From Bacillus sp. UNC438CL73TsuS30 (GTDB lineage Bacteria > Bacillota > Bacilli > Bacillales > Cytobacillaceae): a stretch of 64,000 nucleotides of DNA. This document shows, one piece after another, positions 31,008-39,157 of the stretch; positions within the stretch are counted from its first letter, which is position 1; each line of letters opens with the position of its first letter. The position numbers and the translations under genes are program-made. Where the stretch lies: the NCBI RefSeq assembly GCF_000482325.1, contig NZ_AXVA01000005.1, positions 447,653 through 511,652 of the forward strand, read 5' to 3'. The notes beneath the pieces were generated by a model, which saw only the letters and a list, made by a program, of their open reading frames with translations, was not told where the DNA came from and did no database searches.

Positions 31008-31451
31008 ATGAAGCGAATTGGCTCATTATTTTTGATGGGTATAATAATTGCATTTATTGCTGCCGGATGCAGTTCGAATCAAGCGAACACAAAATTTGAT
31101 AAAAAAAATGCTCCTTTACCGGATTACGTTCTAAACTCAACCACAAAAATAAAAGAAACCTATGTAATGGCCTCGAACTATCCAAAGGTATTGGCACAGG
31201 TTCCGTGTTTTTGCGGCTGTGGTACGGATGGGCATGATAGTAATTTAAGTTGTTATATTGATAAATTCGATTCAAATATGAAAGTAGAACAATGGGATTC
31301 GATGAGTATATCGTGAGACATTTGTATCAATATCGCCCGGGAGGCGGTACAAATGCATCTGGATGGTAAAAATCCAAAGGAAATTTATCGATTAATTAAT
31401 GAAAAATATAAAGAATATGGGGATCCAACACCAACACCTGAACCAAAGTAG
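31008..31451 (+). CDS. PCYCGC-family lipoprotein, candidate selenoprotein with in-frame TGA at codon 103
   Basis: Reading through TGA at 31314-31316 gives 147 residues; stopping there gives 102. Signal peptide with lipobox AAGC (C21), then the family core PCFCGCG (C67, C69, C71) with H76 and C82. Relatives in Bacillus continue with a CxxC (recalled as HGxxCGVC) followed by a helical tail. Here the same frame continues after the TGA as DICINIAREAVQMHL and ends in the usual E-K-Y-K-E-Y then PTPTPEPK, so the TGA replaces the first Cys of CxxC, giving UxxC. A hairpin starts 2 bases after the TGA. The ATG at 31008 follows GAAGGAGGG. Alternatives: a nonsense mutation, or readthrough. It is followed after 9 bases by a cytochrome c gene. 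Outer-leaflet lipoprotein; metal (copper) or redox role is unproven. Confidence 0.78.
31314..31355 (+). promoter_or_regulatory. candidate bacterial SECIS element
   Basis: TGA is followed by a 13-base-pair hairpin: CATTTG (31319-31324) with CAAATG (31350-31355), a 6-base bulge, then TATCGCC (31331-31337) with GGCGGTA (31343-31349) including one G-U pair. The loop is CGGGA, with G at its second base, and starts 21 bases after the TGA. These values fall in the range published for bacterial SECIS hairpins (loop 16-37 bases from UGA, G within the first two loop bases). Confidence 0.65.
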
Positions 31452-31460
31452 GGATAGCCT

Positions 31461-32114
31461 TTGAAGAAATTATTCGTTGGAGTTTTTGCTTTGATTTTAA
31501 TTGCCGCTGCTTTCCTTGGGAAGGGATTTATTCCCGTTCAGAATGACTCTAAAGCGATTGCAACAGGTAAAAAAATTTATCGTCAGCATTGTCTTGCCTG
31601 TCACGGACAAACTGGTAATGGTGAAGGCACAAAGGTCGGGACAGCCCTTAATAATCAGCAATTCTTAAGTACGGTGACAAATCGTGATCTATATGAGTAT
31701 GTGAAATCTGGCAGGAATGGTACAGATATGCATGCTTACGGAACAATTTTGTCCGAAAAAGATATAAACCAACTCGTTACCTTTATCCGAAGTTGGCAAA
31801 CCGACAGAATTAAATTTGTTGCGCCAAAAACGATCTCTGGAAATATCGAGAGGGGAGAGAAACAATATAATCTGTATTGTCTAAATTGTCATGGAGAGGC
31901 AGGCGCGGGAAAATTAAATATGGGGACAGCTCTTTCAAATCCACAATATTTAAAATTCACTTCCAATAAGCAAATTTGGATTAGTACGGCTTATGGCCGT
32001 GAAGGCACCCGTATGGGTCCATCCTTAAAAGGGCTAGACGGGGTACGGCAATTAAAAAAGGAGGATATTACCGATATTGTTTCCTATATTCGGTCATTAG
32101 AAAAGAAAAAGTAG
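31461..32114 (+). CDS. membrane-anchored diheme cytochrome c
   Basis: 217 residues from a TTG start. An N-terminal hydrophobic anchor (~5-25) and two cytochrome c domains: C44-LA-C47-H48 and C140-LN-C143-H144. Candidate Met axial ligands are in TDMHAYG and TRMGPSLKG. No Cys lipobox, so the anchor is probably uncleaved. Lies 9 bases after the PCYCGC gene and is closed by a terminator, so the two form a short operon. It may carry electrons on the outer face of the membrane; its partner oxidase or reductase is not in the window. The Ccm genes that follow would attach its heme. Confidence 0.92.
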   Translation: MKKLFVGVFALILIAAAFLGKGFIPVQNDSKAIATGKKIYRQHCLACHGQTGNGEGTKVGTALNNQQFLSTVTNRDLYEYVKSGRNGTDMHAYGTILSEKDINQLVTFIRSWQTDRIKFVAPKTISGNIERGEKQYNLYCLNCHGEAGAGKLNMGTALSNPQYLKFTSNKQIWISTAYGREGTRMGPSLKGLDGVRQLKKEDITDIVSYIRSLEKKK

Positions 32115-32146
32115 AAACCTGAATCAACTGGATTCAGGTTTTTTAC
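32115..32146 (+). terminator. terminator after the diheme cytochrome
   Basis: CCTGAATC and GATTCAGG pair around AACTG, followed by TTTTTTA. Confidence 0.9.
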
Positions 32147-32338
32147 TTTTCCATTTCATTATATGTGAAAATTTTGTGTTGTTTTTTTGTCAAAAACAGG
32201 GCGATTTTCCTCCTTTAACAAAATGTTCAAGAGTGAATCAACCAACGGCATCTATTACGGATTATATTTATTCCGAAGAGGGCTATGGTGGAAAATAGTA
32301 CTTTCTGGTGATGAGTTTTCCAATTAAGGGGGATCTAA
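32147..32338 (+). promoter_or_regulatory. likely promoter region of the ccm operon
   Basis: About 190 bases of A/T-rich DNA before the first ccm-cluster gene. TTGTCA occurs near 32188 but no -10 could be fixed. No clear FNR or ResD site was found by eye. Confidence 0.35.
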
Positions 32339-33397
32339 ATGCTAAAAAAGAAATGGTTTGTCCTATTCATTCTTGCCTCATTTTTATCCAGCTTTTGTTT
32401 ACAAAAAGCAAGTGCAGAAATGGAATTTAAGGAAGAAAAATTTCCGTTTAAAGAAATGCAAATTCAGGTAATGCCGGAGTTTGATTACCCGGAGGATTGG
32501 CCAAAAGACACTCCATCCTTACTAGTAGGTCAATACGGAACGATTACTAATAAAAGCGGACAAGATTTTAACGGTAAAGTTGAAATTTCTGTTCCTGCAA
32601 AGGAAAAAAACTTTCAGGCCTATTTAGTAGCAGAATTTCCTGAAGTAAATAAGCCAGAGGTTCAGCGGCCATATGATGTTGATCAAGAAAAAGGCATCGT
32701 TACCTGGAAACCGAAAAATCCAATTAAAAATAACCAAACCTATCGATTTGTCATCGAATATTACACAAATTCAATAAAAGTTGCGGATAAAAAAAGTTTT
32801 ACATACGAATTAAAAAATAATGCAGAAATTAAGCAGCTTGACGTAATTTTTTATGCACCAATGAAAGCAAAAGAAATTCAAATGAATCCTAAACCAGAAA
32901 ATACTGAAAAAAGTGAGTATGGAGAAGATCTTTTCTATTACCAATACAAAAACGTTAAATCTGGAGATTCAATGAAATATTCGTTCTCTTATAAGAAATC
33001 TGGATCTGAATCAACAATGGCTGCCATTAATAAACAGCAAGCTCCTAAAGATGAAAACCATAAAGGGGTTAGCAGTGGTACTTCAACCGATCAAGTGCTC
33101 AATAACAGTACAAGCACTAAGAGTACAAACCCAAAACCGATTATCGGGGTTGGTGGTGCTTCTATAATCGGATTAGCCATTATCATTGCAGGTGCTCTTG
33201 TATATATGGGAATCAAAGGTAGACCACATAAAGAAACAAAGGGTGCCTTGAAAAATCAACCGCAACAACCAAAACAAACTCTAAAAAAAGAAAATAAGTC
33301 TTTAAACGATGAGCAAAAAAAGGAACTTCGAAAAAAACTGTTAACAGGAAAAATTGATCAAGAAACATACGACGAACAAATGAAAAAATTAATTTGA
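32339..33397 (+). CDS. exported Ig-like domain protein with TM and charged cytoplasmic tail (ccm cluster, unknown)
   Basis: 352 residues. Signal peptide (~1-26, ending KASA), an extracytoplasmic beta-rich region (~27-225: YGTITNKSGQDFNGKVEIS, TYRFVIEYYTNS), a Ser/Thr linker, one transmembrane helix (~265-290, IIGLAIIIAGALVYMGI) and a cytoplasmic tail ending KLLTGKIDQETYDEQMKKLI. That tail resembles SHOCT-type modules and recurs in two other proteins of the cluster. It is first in the ccm operon, 13 bases before ccmE. No family name recognised; a scaffold or sensor for cytochrome maturation is only an inference. Confidence 0.7.
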   Translation: MLKKKWFVLFILASFLSSFCLQKASAEMEFKEEKFPFKEMQIQVMPEFDYPEDWPKDTPSLLVGQYGTITNKSGQDFNGKVEISVPAKEKNFQAYLVAEFPEVNKPEVQRPYDVDQEKGIVTWKPKNPIKNNQTYRFVIEYYTNSIKVADKKSFTYELKNNAEIKQLDVIFYAPMKAKEIQMNPKPENTEKSEYGEDLFYYQYKNVKSGDSMKYSFSYKKSGSESTMAAINKQQAPKDENHKGVSSGTSTDQVLNNSTSTKSTNPKPIIGVGGASIIGLAIIIAGALVYMGIKGRPHKETKGALKNQPQQPKQTLKKENKSLNDEQKKELRKKLLTGKIDQETYDEQMKKLI

Positions 33398-33410
33398 TGG
33401 GGTGATGGGA

Positions 33411-33863
33411 ATGAAGAAAAACACACTCGTATTACTTGGAGGCTTTGTAATTGCTGGGGCGATTATTTTTCTCTTAATGGCCGCAACGCCGGGGTCAAGC
33501 GGGATTGAATTAACGATGAAACAATTACTTGCAACACAGGACCAACATAAAGATGATTTTGTCACCGTCGAAGGCTTATTACAGGAAAAAACCATTCAAT
33601 GGAATCCTGACAAAATTGAATTGAAGTTTGATTTAAAGGATAACGAAGGTAATACGCTTCATGTCATCCATAACGGACCAAAACCGGATAATTTCTCTCA
33701 AGGAGTCATTGTCATTCTCCAAGGGTCACCGACAACAAAGGAACGTTTTAAAGCTGAATCGGTAAAAACGCGATGCCCTTCAAAATATGAGGGAAAAGAT
33801 ATGAAAAACTATGATCCTAAAAAACACGCAAAAATGTTAAACAAGCCACCAAAAGAAAACTAA
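33411..33863 (+). CDS. ccmE: cytochrome c maturation heme chaperone CcmE, CXXXY type
   Basis: 150 residues. N-terminal transmembrane anchor (~5-24) and an OB-fold beta barrel (KDDFVTVEGLLQE, IELKFDLKDNEGNTLHV, QGVIVILQGS). In the classical protein a His in HXXXY binds heme covalently; here the motif is C122-PSK-Y126, the Cys variant known from Desulfovibrio and archaea. It should take heme from CcmC on the outer face and give it to CcmF/H. The ATG at 33411 is chosen for GGGGTG 6 bases upstream. The C-terminus is Lys-rich. Confidence 0.88.
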   Translation: MKKNTLVLLGGFVIAGAIIFLLMAATPGSSGIELTMKQLLATQDQHKDDFVTVEGLLQEKTIQWNPDKIELKFDLKDNEGNTLHVIHNGPKPDNFSQGVIVILQGSPTTKERFKAESVKTRCPSKYEGKDMKNYDPKKHAKMLNKPPKEN

Positions 33864-33888
33864 GAGAGAAACATAAGAAGGTGACAAA

Positions 33889-35871
33889 ATGTATTTATTC
33901 GCGAATGCAACAATTTATATTGGATTAGCACTTGCCATATACGCTCTTCTCATTATGACACTAGGAATTAGTACAAAGAATCAGCGGTTTATCAATAGTG
34001 GTAAGGGTGCAATGGTTGCCCTATTTACATGCGCAGCGTTTGCCATGATTTCATTGCTGTATCTATTAGCAACCTCTCAATTTCAATATGAATATGTAAC
34101 AGACTATACAAGCAGTGAGCTTCCGATTATTTATAAACTCACGGCTTTATGGGCAGGAAATTCCGGTTCCCTGCTATTATGGACTTTTTTCTTAACATTG
34201 TATTCAATCATGATTGTTTTTTCTAAAAAGATGAAAAGGAACCCAATGGTTCCATATATTTCTGCCATTCTATTAGCCAATGCGGTTTTCTTCTTTTTCA
34301 TACTTGGCTTTGTAGCAAAACCGTTCGCCATACTGACAGAAATACCTGCAGAAGGTAAGGGTCTAAATCCGATGCTTCAAAATCCAGGTATGATTATTCA
34401 TCCTGTGACCCTTTACCTGGGCTATGTTGGATTAGCTGTTCCCTTTGCATTTGCTATGGCTGCGTTAATCCTGAAAAATGTCGATGATTTTTGGATTAAA
34501 ATGACAAGACGGTGGACGATTATTGCTTGGTTGTTTTTAAGCTTAGGCAATATCTTTGGGGGGCAATGGGCGTATGTTGAACTAGGCTGGGGCGGATACT
34601 GGGCATGGGATCCGGTAGAGAACGCTTCGTTTATGCCGTGGTTAACGGCTACTGCTTTTTTACACTCTGTTATGATTCAAGAGCGAAAAAATATGTTAAA
34701 GGTTTGGAATATCAGTTTAATTATTGTTTCCTATGCATTGACACTATTCGGAACATTCTTGGTCCGAAGTGGAGTTCTTACTTCTGTCCATGCTTTTGCA
34801 AACTCAAATCTCGGATTATACTTCCTAATCTTTATGGGGGTAGCCGTCATTGGGGCATTATATGTGCTGATGAGCCGCTATAACCTTCTTAAAAGAAGTG
34901 CAGGAGAATTTACATCCTTTGTTTCAAAAGAAAGCAGTTTCTTAGTTAACAATCTATTATTAGTTGGAGCAGCTTTCGCCGTGTTCTGGGGAACCATCTT
35001 TCCGCTTGTTTCAGAGGCTGTTCGTGGTACGAAGGTAACGGTTGGGCTTCCTTTCTTTAATAAAGTAGAAGCTCCAATTCTTTTATCGATGATGTTTGTG
35101 ATGGCTGTTTGTCCTATGCTTGCCTGGCAACGTTCCACTGTGAAAAATTTAAAGAAAAACTTTGTAATTCCTGCAATCCTTGCAGTCGCTGGTATGGTGT
35201 TAATGATTGTGCTCGGTATCCAGAAAGCATGGGCGGTTATCGGCTATGGAGTTATTATTCTATTATTTATTACCCATTATTTAGAGTTTTATCGAGGCGT
35301 AAAGGCAAGGAGAAAAATGACGAAGGAAAGTCCATTTGTTGCACTTTACCGTTTAATGATTAAAAATCGCCGCCGCTATGGAGGTTATCTTGTCCACCTT
35401 GGGATTGCTTTTATCACAATGGGGATTATTGGTTCACAAAACTATGATTTGCAGACGATGAAAACCGTTCCTTTAGGCGGCTCTATTGACATTAAAGATT
35501 ATCGTATCAATTATGAACGGCTAGATCAGAAAAAAGAAGGAATTAATGATATTGTTTACGCAGATGTTACTGTCTTTAAGGATGGGAAAAAGCTTGGCTC
35601 CTTTGAACCACAAAAGGTCTTTTACGGTAACTGGGAAGAACCTTCTTCTGAGGTAGCAATTATTTCTTCTTTAAAAGAAGACTTATATATTGTCCTAAGT
35701 GCCTGGGAAGATGATGGCAAGGCCACATTTGTCGTTAAAGTAAATCCAATGATGGATTGGTTATGGATTGGGTCTTTCATGATTGTGATCGGGGCATTGT
35801 TTGCTGTATGGAATGGCAAGTATCAAACTATTACTCCGAGATATACAGGAGTAAAGAAAGAGGTGGCTTAG
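33889..35871 (+). CDS. ccmF: cytochrome c heme lyase subunit CcmF
   Basis: 660 residues, about 14-15 transmembrane helices. The WWD domain is clear: ELGWGGYWAWDPVENASFMPW. Flanking conserved His residues are seen in IIHPVTLYLGY, FLHSVMIQE and LVHLGIAFITMG, the type that ligate heme b or position heme. Joins heme to apocytochrome CXXCH with CcmH. AGAAGGTGA ribosome binding site. Length is typical (640-660). B. subtilis uses ResBC (System II) instead, so System I is a striking content for a Bacillus-like genome. Confidence 0.95.
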   Translation: MYLFANATIYIGLALAIYALLIMTLGISTKNQRFINSGKGAMVALFTCAAFAMISLLYLLATSQFQYEYVTDYTSSELPIIYKLTALWAGNSGSLLLWTFFLTLYSIMIVFSKKMKRNPMVPYISAILLANAVFFFFILGFVAKPFAILTEIPAEGKGLNPMLQNPGMIIHPVTLYLGYVGLAVPFAFAMAALILKNVDDFWIKMTRRWTIIAWLFLSLGNIFGGQWAYVELGWGGYWAWDPVENASFMPWLTATAFLHSVMIQERKNMLKVWNISLIIVSYALTLFGTFLVRSGVLTSVHAFANSNLGLYFLIFMGVAVIGALYVLMSRYNLLKRSAGEFTSFVSKESSFLVNNLLLVGAAFAVFWGTIFPLVSEAVRGTKVTVGLPFFNKVEAPILLSMMFVMAVCPMLAWQRSTVKNLKKNFVIPAILAVAGMVLMIVLGIQKAWAVIGYGVIILLFITHYLEFYRGVKARRKMTKESPFVALYRLMIKNRRRYGGYLVHLGIAFITMGIIGSQNYDLQTMKTVPLGGSIDIKDYRINYERLDQKKEGINDIVYADVTVFKDGKKLGSFEPQKVFYGNWEEPSSEVAIISSLKEDLYIVLSAWEDDGKATFVVKVNPMMDWLWIGSFMIVIGALFAVWNGKYQTITPRYTGVKKEVA

Positions 35872-35872
35872 T

Positions 35873-36376
35873 ATGAAATACAAATATTCTATTGGGCTTA
35901 TCCTCATTGCTTTTATCTTTCAAGCATCCTTCTTTCGTGTAGATGCCAGAACCATTGATTATAAATCAGCTGAATTTAAAGCGGTAGCTTCACAATTTTC
36001 CTGCACATGCGGCTGTGGACAGGATCATTTTGAGTGCGATCCCAATACATGCAGTCTCACGAAAGAGTTTAAGAAGGATCTAGTTGGCATGATGAATAAG
36101 GGTTGGGACAAGGATAAAATCCGCGATTATTACGTCAATATCTACGGTGAAGAAATTTTAACTGCTCCCGAAAAAAGCGGTTTTAGCTTGACTGCCTGGA
36201 TTCTTCCTTTTGTCGTGTTAGGACTTGCTGCCGCTTCATTATTTTTCGTCATTAGAAAATGGGTGAGGAAAAAGGAAGGGGATGAACCTGTCCTTGAGGC
36301 TGAAACAAATAAGGATGAAGTTGAAGGAGAAATCCTTTCCTCCATAATTGATGAGGAACGTAAAAAGTATCTCTAG
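35873..36376 (+). CDS. ccmH: cytochrome c maturation thiol oxidoreductase CcmH (CcmL-type)
   Basis: 167 residues. Signal peptide, then a three-helix domain with Cys-rich FSCTCGCGQDHFECDPNTC (family motif LRCxxC; here CTCGC), LVGMMNKGWDKDKIRDYYV and a transmembrane helix (~105-125), then an acidic cytoplasmic tail. Reduces apocytochrome CXXCH thiols for heme attachment by CcmF. It starts one base after the ccmF stop, so translation is coupled. The extra cysteines may also mark it as related to PCYCGC proteins. Confidence 0.9.
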   Translation: MKYKYSIGLILIAFIFQASFFRVDARTIDYKSAEFKAVASQFSCTCGCGQDHFECDPNTCSLTKEFKKDLVGMMNKGWDKDKIRDYYVNIYGEEILTAPEKSGFSLTAWILPFVVLGLAAASLFFVIRKWVRKKEGDEPVLEAETNKDEVEGEILSSIIDEERKKYL

Positions 36377-36388
36377 GATGTGAACAAA

Positions 36389-36760
36389 ATGCACGATATC
36401 TCAATCATATCAATCATTTTTACCGTTGCATTATTACTGGTCTGTTTATTTTTAACCATATCACCACTTTTTAATAGGGATTCTTATTTACCGGGCAGTG
36501 TAAAACCAGAACAAGCTGGGACGAAAGAAGCACTGATGACAACACTCAATGAATTAGAGTTTGAGTACAAGATGGATAAAATATCGCAAACCGATTATCA
36601 ACACTTAAAGAAACAGTACGAGATTCAGATTGCCGTGTTGATGAAAGAAGACGAGCATGTCGAAGAACAGAAGATAAATCAAGCGCTAATGGCTGAAATA
36701 GAACGAGAAATTGAAGCAACGATGAAAAGCTATAAAAAGAAAAAGGGGGAAGGGAAGTGA
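36389..36760 (+). CDS. small membrane protein resembling CcmI N-terminus
   Basis: 123 residues from the ATG with TAGGATG upstream. One transmembrane helix (~3-24, ISIISIIFTVALLLVCLFL) followed by a Leu/Glu coiled region containing LNELEFEYKMDKISQTDYQHLKKQY, close to the conserved ELEFDYxxGKLSxxDY of CcmI-like proteins. TPR repeats of full CcmI are missing. Its product would sit by CcmF/H and may link to apocytochrome. The gene ends overlapping the next by 4 bases. Confidence 0.7.
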   Translation: MHDISIISIIFTVALLLVCLFLTISPLFNRDSYLPGSVKPEQAGTKEALMTTLNELEFEYKMDKISQTDYQHLKKQYEIQIAVLMKEDEHVEEQKINQALMAEIEREIEATMKSYKKKKGEGK

Positions 36761-37749
36761 TTAAGAAGATCACCATTTTCTTCCTTGGGTTGCTGATGCT
36801 TCTTCCCTTAAATGGGATGGCAGCATCCAATTCAAAGATTTCAATTGATATGCATTATCTTGTAGTAAGCCCTGCAGAAGATGGCTCTACGAATATGATG
36901 AATATGGTCAATTATTCGAATGAAACTGCCCATGAATATAACGGGGATGGAAAAAGTGAAGGAGTATTAAAAGTAACCTTGCCGGTAGGAGCTACAGACT
37001 TAAACTTTTTAGATAGTAAAATAGCAATAAAACAGATGGATACAGGGTTTATTACAAAGGATCCAATCCTGGCTAATCAAACTCAGGTTCTTCCCTACAG
37101 TTATCGGATGACAAAAGGTAAGGGAATTAACCTTTCGTTTGATTATCCTGTGCAAACGATGCAGGTCCTAGTCCCTGAAGGCATGGGAAGTGTTGAATTT
37201 AAGGGTGTGGAAGCAACAGAACAGGGACTCTTTAAATTTGAAAATCAAAACTATTGGGGCTATAGCGTCGAAGGAATTAAAGTGGACCAGTCCTTTACGC
37301 TTTTTTATAACAAGGATAAACAGCCTTCCACAGAAGGAACTGCGGCAGCGGCAGAGAAAAATAGCGCTAAAACAACATCCGTTACACGAACGGCACCTGC
37401 GTTTCATAATCCAGGACATATTCGCATGTGGGAGCAATCGGCACTAAGGCGCTTCAACCCGCATCTTTTTTTAATCGTATTGTTTGCCATAATCATCGCA
37501 GGAGTCTCCTATTTTGCCTACTTTAAAAGAAAAACGAGATTGGAAGAGGAAAGGCTTGGTGCAGATAAGGAAGAAAAAGCGTTTAAGCTGTTAATGGCAA
37601 AACAAAAGGCAATTTTGGATAAAATTCTTGAGCTCGAAGAAACCTTCGGGGATGGAAGCCTGTCTGAGGATGATTATCAGGCAAAACTCAATGCATATAA
37701 ACAGCATTTGGTCCAAGTGAAATTGAGTTTACGGAAATATATAGAGTAA
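36757..37749 (+). CDS. second exported/TM protein with cytoplasmic coil (ccm cluster, unknown)
   Basis: 330 residues from a GTG overlapping the previous stop. Signal peptide (~1-22), a beta-rich outer domain (~25-190: ISIDMHYLVVSPAEDGS, GINLSFDYPVQTMQVLVPEG), linker with RT/AP residues, transmembrane helix (~225-250, HLFLIVLFAIIIAGVSYFAYF), and a cytoplasmic coiled coil with GDGSLSEDDYQAKLNAYKQ. The layout parallels the 352-residue protein at the start of the operon. No family recognised. Possibly a heme- or apocytochrome-handling scaffold of Gram-positive System I. Confidence 0.7.
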   Translation: MIKKITIFFLGLLMLLPLNGMAASNSKISIDMHYLVVSPAEDGSTNMMNMVNYSNETAHEYNGDGKSEGVLKVTLPVGATDLNFLDSKIAIKQMDTGFITKDPILANQTQVLPYSYRMTKGKGINLSFDYPVQTMQVLVPEGMGSVEFKGVEATEQGLFKFENQNYWGYSVEGIKVDQSFTLFYNKDKQPSTEGTAAAAEKNSAKTTSVTRTAPAFHNPGHIRMWEQSALRRFNPHLFLIVLFAIIIAGVSYFAYFKRKTRLEEERLGADKEEKAFKLLMAKQKAILDKILELEETFGDGSLSEDDYQAKLNAYKQHLVQVKLSLRKYIE

Positions 37750-37772
37750 GCTTCTAGTTTGGGGGGACTGCA

Positions 37773-38477
37773 ATGATTGAAATACAAAAACTTACTAAGC
37801 AAGCGGACAACAAATTAATTTTACGTGGAGTAGACCTCTCTATTAAAAAAGGAGAAACAGTAGCCATTCTTGGACCAAACGGTGCGGGAAAAAGTACTCT
37901 GTTAAAAGTGCTTGCTGCCTTAATAAAACCCACATCGGGAATAGTCAAAGTAAATGGTTTGGATTTAAAAAAGAACCAAACGGAGATTAAAAAAATATTA
38001 GGATACCTGCCCCATTCAAGCTTGCTTTATGATCATTACTCGCCTTTGGAAAATCTCGTATTCTATGGAAATGTTTATGGTGTGCAAGAGGTCGAAAAAA
38101 AAGCGGTTGAACTGGTAAAAGATGTAGGATTGTCTTTCTTTTTAAATGAACCGGTAAAGAATTTTTCCCGTGGGATGATCCAAAGAATTGCAATTGCCCG
38201 AGCGATTATTCATGATCCGGAAATCCTACTTCTCGATGAGCCGCATACTGGATTAGATCAAGGGGCGATAACGATATTAAACAAAGCAATCCTTTCCATG
38301 AAAGAAAAAGGGGCAACAACCTTGATGGTTACACATGATTTTAAACAAGCTGCTGAAATTTGTGACCGAATTATCATTGTGAAAAATGGGAAACTTGTCG
38401 ATGATTTTCACATCAAGGATCAGTCCCTTAGCATCGTTTCTCAAAAATATGAGCTGCAGGTGGAGGGAGCCTCATGA
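37773..38477 (+). CDS. ccmA: heme exporter ATPase CcmA
   Basis: 234 residues. ABC ATPase: Walker A GPNGAGKST, Q-loop region GYLPHSS, signature NFSRGMIQR (a variant of LSGGQ), Walker B ILLLDEPHTGLD and the switch His in MVTHDF. With CcmB, C and D it drives release of holo-CcmE. It begins the ccmABCD group; the stop overlaps ccmB (ATGA). GGGGGG-type ribosome binding site. Confidence 0.93.
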   Translation: MIEIQKLTKQADNKLILRGVDLSIKKGETVAILGPNGAGKSTLLKVLAALIKPTSGIVKVNGLDLKKNQTEIKKILGYLPHSSLLYDHYSPLENLVFYGNVYGVQEVEKKAVELVKDVGLSFFLNEPVKNFSRGMIQRIAIARAIIHDPEILLLDEPHTGLDQGAITILNKAILSMKEKGATTLMVTHDFKQAAEICDRIIIVKNGKLVDDFHIKDQSLSIVSQKYELQVEGAS

Positions 38478-39154
38478 ACCTTTTTCGAACAGCGCTCCTA
38501 CTAGCAAAAAAAGATTTACTCTCAGAATTAAAAACAAAGCAAATATTAGTAACTCAGATTATTTTTGCCGGACTTGTCATCGTGGTTTTCAGCTTCGCCT
38601 TTGATCCTGCAAACAATACAACCAAAGCTGTTATTCCCGGGATTATTTGGGTGATTATCGTTTTTGCCGGTATCTTAGGTCTTAACCGCTCATTTATTTC
38701 CGAGCAGCGAAATGATACGATTCAGGGTTTATTGGTGGCGCCGATGGAAGCCGCAAGTATTTTTTTAGGAAAATTCATCGCAAATTTCACGATGATTCTA
38801 ATTGTTGAACTGGTTTCCATCCCGTTTTTATTCTTATTATTTGATTTCAAAATGCTTGGAAGTGTCGGTTATTTTATTCTCGTTATCTTTGTCGGCAGCT
38901 TTGGGTTTATTTCCATTGGTACTTTTTTAGCTGCCTTGGCTGCGAATTCCAGAAGCAGCGAAATGTTGTTGCCATTATTATTATTTCCGATTACAAGTCC
39001 GATCCTAATTGGGGTTACCCAAGCAACCAGGATTATTTTAACGGATATGAGCAAATTATCAAGTGCACTTTCATGGACGCAAATGGTCACAGCTTACGAT
39101 ATTATTTTCTTCGTGGTTTCGTTTTTATTAATCGATTATATATTGGAGGTTTAA
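38474..39154 (+). CDS. ccmB: heme exporter permease CcmB
   Basis: 226 residues with six transmembrane helices (~20-40, 50-68, 92-115, 127-150, 155-178, 200-222). The opening LLAKKDLLSELKTKQ and FDPANNTT then GIIWVIIVFAG are family-typical. Works with CcmA as the membrane half of the ABC unit. Translation is coupled to ccmA by overlap; next gene starts 4 bases later. Confidence 0.92.
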   Translation: MNLFRTALLLAKKDLLSELKTKQILVTQIIFAGLVIVVFSFAFDPANNTTKAVIPGIIWVIIVFAGILGLNRSFISEQRNDTIQGLLVAPMEAASIFLGKFIANFTMILIVELVSIPFLFLLFDFKMLGSVGYFILVIFVGSFGFISIGTFLAALAANSRSSEMLLPLLLFPITSPILIGVTQATRIILTDMSKLSSALSWTQMVTAYDIIFFVVSFLLIDYILEV

Positions 39155-39157
39155 GAA

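Noticed and set aside
31008-31316. Frameshift as reason for the early stop in the PCYCGC gene
   Set aside because: The downstream family C-terminus is in the same frame as the upstream part, so only the TGA itself interrupts it.
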